A DNA stretch of 10,127 nt from an uncultured Bacteroidales bacterium (GTDB taxonomy: Bacteria; Bacteroidota; Bacteroidia; Bacteroidales; Bacteroidaceae): contig CALCHR010000173.1 of the NCBI GenBank assembly GCA_937901185.1, positions 1 to 10,127 of the forward strand, read 5' to 3'. The notes under the pieces are model-generated. The model worked only from the letters and a program-made list of their open reading frames with translations. It did no database searches and was not told where the DNA came from. Of this stretch, positions 7,501 to 10,127 are shown piece by piece; the stretch's first letter is position 1, and each line of letters opens with the position of its first letter. Both the position numbers and the translations under genes were made by a program.

Positions 7501-9808
7501 CAGCTTCTTCTCCTTTAGGAATCTTTACCGGAGACACGTAATTAGCACCACGAGCAGCAGTAGTACAAATCTCAGCCGTTTTGTCTGTGCGCAAGGCTCT
7601 ATATATATAATAATTGTCTCCACTCTGAAGGGTAAAATCTAAAAATACTTTTCCCCATATAGTCTTGAGCACATCGGCAGTATTTCCTTGCGGTGTATTG
7701 GAATAGCTAAGTTTATCATTGAGTGCCCAAGCACGCTCCATTTTGTACCAACCTCCAGACGGAGCTTTCAGATTATTATTGAAGAAGTATTCCCATCGAG
7801 GCAAATAATAGTCTTTCAACATTCCGGCCCACTCTCTATATGAGTAATCGCGCAAGCCACCAGAATTGGCATTAACTTCTTCCCCCCAAGTAGAGATAAG
7901 CGTACGGGCATTGTTCAGCTCCAACCATTTTTTGTCACTCTCTGTAGTTCCACTCACTTCTGAAGCGATGTCGCGAGCCATTTGAGTCCAGTTGCCCAAC
8001 ATAAAGTTCTTGTTGGTGTTAAGAAGTTGGTCCAACGAGTTGATAAGTTGAAGGAATGCATCACGGCGACTATTGAAAGCCTCGGTGTCCCCTGCACTAT
8101 GAGCCTCGTTTATTGACTTCAGCAAATAGTAGGCATAATCAGTTAAGGCTTGACGAGCCACATCTGTTAAGTCATAGCTATAATTTTCACCCGAAAGACC
8201 GGCATCTAGTAATTGGCGAGCCGCATCTACTACATATTGTGCATCATAAAAGATATTAGTGCCTCCCCACGACGACACTTTGTCGACAGTCAGAGCCGGA
8301 CGGGCACAAACTACAGCTTCATGAGGTCCTTGCAAAGTGGACTGGCAATTCAATGCTGAGTTTCTCAACTTCTCCCAAGCTTTTTTAGCAAGAGCGTTAG
8401 ATTCTCCATAACGACTGATAGTATAATTTTCCATCCATTTGGCAGCATCCGGCTTTGAGTCATACCAAGGTAATTCAAATAGAATATCATAAAGAACTGG
8501 AACCGACTCTATAGCTTCTGGTGTAGCACCAATGCCTTTGATGTTTGAAAATTTAGATTTTTGGTCAAAGTAACCATCAATCACTCCATTGAAACGGCCC
8601 ATCATACCAGTACGTCCGCCAAAATTGGGCAACATACAATAGACTGCATCATGGCCTTTATAATCTCCAAAATGAGTATGAGCGGTTGAGAACAGATCAA
8701 GAACAACAAGGCGCCCCTTTGTAACCTTATCAAGCACATTATATTGTGCTCCGCTCCATTGCCAATATTGTATTACCCATTTCTCGTCGATGTCATCATT
8801 GGCTGCAAACATAGCCTTGGCTATAGCGGCATAGGCTGCAGGCACATCAATGCCATTTGTGTTAGCTCCTTCATGGAAAGGGTCCATACTATAATAAAGA
8901 GAAGTACCCATTACTTCCTTCAACACTTTATAATAGTTGGCAGCCATAGAGGCGAACACTGCATGATTAGGATTGAGAATATAGGGACGCTTAAAGCCAC
9001 ACCAGTTACCTTGTTGGTTTGCTGCATGACCAGTTTTCGCCGTAAAATTGCTTGGCACCATTCCGCTGAAACCAGGTAGTACCGGCTGCATGCCCAATTC
9101 GCGCATACGGTCCGTTATATTTTTGGCCAACTTGGCTTGTCTATCATACCACCAAGTAGGGTTCGGTCCTCCCCACCCTTCCAAGTTGTTCATACCCCAC
9201 CAGGCTTGAAAACAAGGGCCGGCAATGAAAGCTGAAGCCTCAGCCTCTGTATAACCATAATACTCTGTCAATAGACGCATCCATACAACATCAAGCCCCA
9301 CAATCTGCAAAGGCATATTGATACCATGGAGTGCCATCCAGTCTATTTCCTGTTGCCAACGCTCCCAAGTCCATACCGACATTGAATAAGAGAATGTACA
9401 ATAATTAAGATAATAGCGATAGTCTGCATGGCAAGTGCGAATCTCCTCTTGCTCCGGAAGCGGAAGTGTACGAGTAGCTAAATCTTTTATAGAAAGATTA
9501 TTCCAAGCAAGATTGATGTGGGCATAATGGTTAAGATACCAACCCACACCTGTAGTTATGGCAGAAATTGTAGAACCCTTGATGCAGGGTTTACCATCTT
9601 GAGCAGAGATGGAGAACACTTCCCCATTTCCACCTTCTGAGGAAAGCGTCTCATCTAGGATTGTTACAAAGCAGTTTGCCGTTCCTTCTCCGCCAATACG
9701 GTCTAGCATTTGGCTTACAGCTTTTGGATTAAATTCCTCGGCCTTGACTATAGGAAAGAAGAACAAGCAGCATGCAAAAAACAAAATGATTTTTTTCATG
9801 GTCAACAT
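4583..9808 (-). CDS. Secreted multidomain GH89 (alpha-N-acetylglucosaminidase-like) protein
   Basis: GH89 enzymes remove terminal alpha-linked GlcNAc, for example from heparan sulfate fragments or gastric mucin. Of 1741 residues, 1-23 are a signal peptide (MKKIILFF core, cleavage after VKA; no proper lipobox). An N-terminal NAGLU domain (about 25-112), a TIM barrel (about 126-455, with YCTFSYS, WERWQQEIDWMALHGIN and MQPVLPGFSGMVP) and an alpha-helical domain (about 460-735) match the human NAGLU layout. Glu313 in DPFHEGA fits the acid/base residue. The expected nucleophile in LDLF(S/A)ES reads LDLFSTA here, with Thr375, so catalysis is uncertain. There follow a GEVED-like domain (about 745-830), an InlB-like repeat (835-910), a second GEVED (930-1080, LNADGEF), a second InlB-like repeat (1087-1165), BspA-type leucine-rich segments (1195-1245 and 1420-1515) around a LamG-like sandwich (1250-1405), an unrecognised region, and a C-terminal YDLQGRR motif (1715-1721). 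An alternative ATG at 9799 starts directly at MKK and is equally plausible. The gene is monocistronic as far as can be seen. Confidence 0.9.
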   Translation of the reverse strand: MLTMKKIILFFACCLFFFPIVKAEEFNPKAVSQMLDRIGGEGTANCFVTILDETLSSEGGNGEVFSISAQDGKPCIKGSTISAITTGVGWYLNHYAHINLAWNNLSIKDLATRTLPLPEQEEIRTCHADYRYYLNYCTFSYSMSVWTWERWQQEIDWMALHGINMPLQIVGLDVVWMRLLTEYYGYTEAEASAFIAGPCFQAWWGMNNLEGWGGPNPTWWYDRQAKLAKNITDRMRELGMQPVLPGFSGMVPSNFTAKTGHAANQQGNWCGFKRPYILNPNHAVFASMAANYYKVLKEVMGTSLYYSMDPFHEGANTNGIDVPAAYAAIAKAMFAANDDIDEKWVIQYWQWSGAQYNVLDKVTKGRLVVLDLFSTAHTHFGDYKGHDAVYCMLPNFGGRTGMMGRFNGVIDGYFDQKSKFSNIKGIGATPEAIESVPVLYDILFELPWYDSKPDAAKWMENYTISRYGESNALAKKAWEKLRNSALNCQSTLQGPHEAVVCARPALTVDKVSSWGGTNIFYDAQYVVDAARQLLDAGLSGENYSYDLTDVARQALTDYAYYLLKSINEAHSAGDTEAFNSRRDAFLQLINSLDQLLNTNKNFMLGNWTQMARDIASEVSGTTESDKKWLELNNARTLISTWGEEVNANSGGLRDYSYREWAGMLKDYYLPRWEYFFNNNLKAPSGGWYKMERAWALNDKLSYSNTPQGNTADVLKTIWGKVFLDFTLQSGDNYYIYRALRTDKTAEICTTAARGANYVSPVKIPKGEEAVLAIDFNNDGIFETSEKTQLQSQTGLLSIDIPETAVAGKVKACIMLPDGTNFLYMLMLQDNIDKPRTVTVQTANEAEGCVEIVGSKETSVTNRDFVTVKATPADGFNFFNWTDAEGNVVSSDNPYTYCGKAAIDLVAHFVPNKWGALDEDKADWADITSYKQYVSTISLKQNGQTTNLYETTACPDQLFNLVPKQIEVAPGAEFSISWSDAGGLQYTYLSAYLDLNADGEFNMDDELLGVKGTLSAQNTAVKNGTFTILLPYDMPLGLTHIRLRFDGAWKSGYKTTEKGKAFPAKMTANRMVYDIPVNVVAVAPYATTVTVKSVDELLGTVDANGQPATHVYTKTDEVVLRATPSEGQRLLCWKDNHGRLLPKEWMEENVVRFKPFDNTIITAHFEPTSALVYGDWEFFYEKTPTGGLRITDVKKEGSSLMQLNLANNLNLPLEKIKYGALHNLSHLESIQLPSTLQDFEPLLNEASLKGSGTLNAQIPLSVPLDSNEDWTLTLQAKSNGGSFNQWGSSLLATGAEALAERYAGGFQFYLTKAGKIVAKVNCGEEGKFESQAEMGSQFQVVVDYNVELKKLLLTLYPENAPKEQKEYRGVSLSAVNSLCTAIPEGIDIAVSVASASAPIAPFLGCSVLSQLSFPDGNTTYSASENILFSADGSKLLAYPEGLTAHVYTLPKHITYIASQAFTVSSFLHLLKPESSTPAVCNNGAFGKCQLYVQVPKGSENSYSSSWGLPLFWSLPATAKNINLRSIGKKDKIEFCATDESTATALVEGYSNPVCYTRTYEAGRYYPVYFPTPVNSVCVEGIPQGEVTLKDFYFYRFDEEHREFLQTVPTGGPYMLAVPASIAGRAVTFSFFGLGAAYFTGFNGNGTAQVANGSARPYYYDVMTNEWRMEEDTDYSLWPFESAIYPLAGYPKTIAGPDNASAIETIPILENKPSHSYDLQGRRCVPHGKGVHIDADGRKHLNP

Positions 9809-9907
9809 ATTTAATATTTGTTTCTAATTATCTCAGCAATTTGAAGTTAACGAGTTTTAGATTTGGTATAGACCGGAAGAGTGTATCCCCCAATCTAACA
9901 CACGATA

Positions 9908-9915
9908 CAAAAATA
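9908..9915 (-). promoter_or_regulatory. Candidate -7 box for the GH89 gene
   Basis: On the minus strand this reads TATTTTTG, a perfect match to TAnnTTTG. The nearest TTG upstream (9935-9933) is only 17 bases away, shorter than the usual 19-21, so the -33 element is weak. A start near 9900 would leave a leader of about 90 bases before the ATG, with no Shine-Dalgarno sequence. A second near-match, TATTTTCG at 9956-9949, also lacks a partner. Confidence 0.4.
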
Positions 9916-10073
9916 CAGAAAAAATCCTACAGCAACTATACCACTTTGCGAAAATACACATTTTGCAAACACAATAATTGCCCCTCAGAAATCCTTACAT
10001 CTTAGCTCTACTAAAAAACTACTCAAGATGAAGGAAACTGAGTTCGATTTTCCTATATAAGGAGTAGGTTTTC

Positions 10074-10127
10074 TTCGGTAAAAGCTAGGTAAATTTCGGT
10101 AACTACTAGGAAAAATTCGGTAACTAC
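10074..10127 (+). repeat. 21-bp tandem repeat array, cut by the window edge
   Basis: TTCGGTAA recurs at 10074, 10095 and 10116, exactly 21 bases apart. The second unit reads TTCGGTAACTACTAGG followed by five A; the first is a variant (TTCGGTAAAAGCTAGG then TAAAT), and the third is cut after 12 bases. The array may continue beyond the window. A 21-base segment of it (10104-10124) matches the minus strand at 4545-4525 in 17 of 21 positions, so both belong to one repeat family. Confidence 0.75.

Larger units (their letters stand above)
9809..10127. other. Upstream intergenic region of the GH89 gene
   Basis: No coding region is apparent on either strand. It contains the candidate GH89 promoter, then a possible imperfect hairpin (CTACTC at about 10019-10024 with GAGTAG at 10062-10067, and AGGAAA / TTTCCT nested inside), then the 21-bp repeat array at the right edge. 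The next gene to the right is not in the window. Confidence 0.5.

Noticed and set aside
8744..9079. Open frame of 111 codons on the plus strand
   Set aside because: Antisense to the conserved GH89 catalytic domain; no independent support.

Overview
The window looks like a chromosomal segment of a gut-type Bacteroidales bacterium (Bacteroides/Prevotella relatives). The grounds are the gene order pyrB-pyrI-glyA with a separate ATCase regulatory chain, the absence of Shine-Dalgarno sequences before the starts, a promoter of the Bacteroidetes type (TTG-N20-TATCTTCG), and large secreted glycosidases carrying GEVED, InlB-like and BspA-type repeat domains. The species cannot be fixed from the sequence alone.

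Layout: (1) 1-1159, minus strand: the first 386 codons of a secreted GH85 endo-beta-N-acetylglucosaminidase; its C-terminus lies beyond the left edge. (2) 1160-1392: divergent intergenic region with a good promoter for the GH85 gene. (3) 1393-4135, plus strand: a compact operon encoding the aspartate carbamoyltransferase catalytic chain (pyrB), its zinc-binding regulatory chain (pyrI) and serine hydroxymethyltransferase (glyA), closed by a strong intrinsic terminator at 4161-4201. (4) 4136-4582: convergent intergenic region with that terminator, four tandem 22-bp palindromic repeats, and a long-looped hairpin that probably terminates the opposing gene. (5) 4583-9808, minus strand: a 1741-residue secreted multidomain GH89 (alpha-N-acetylglucosaminidase-like) protein. 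(6) 9809-10127: upstream region of the GH89 gene, ending in a 21-bp repeat array that runs off the right edge.

The operon joins the first committed step of pyrimidine synthesis with the enzyme that supplies one-carbon units for thymidylate and purines. The two flanking glycosidases both act on N-acetylglucosamine linkages of host-type glycans and are exported, but they are separate transcription units and no SusC/SusD pair is visible.

The most notable points are: the GH89 domain keeps its expected acid/base glutamate but lacks a glutamate at the expected nucleophile position; a short repeat family occurs in opposite orientations on both sides of the GH89 gene; an array of 22-bp palindromes sits between the convergent genes; and the GH85 gene has strongly biased codon use suggesting high expression. 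I found no CRISPR array, tRNA, rRNA, insertion sequence or defence system.
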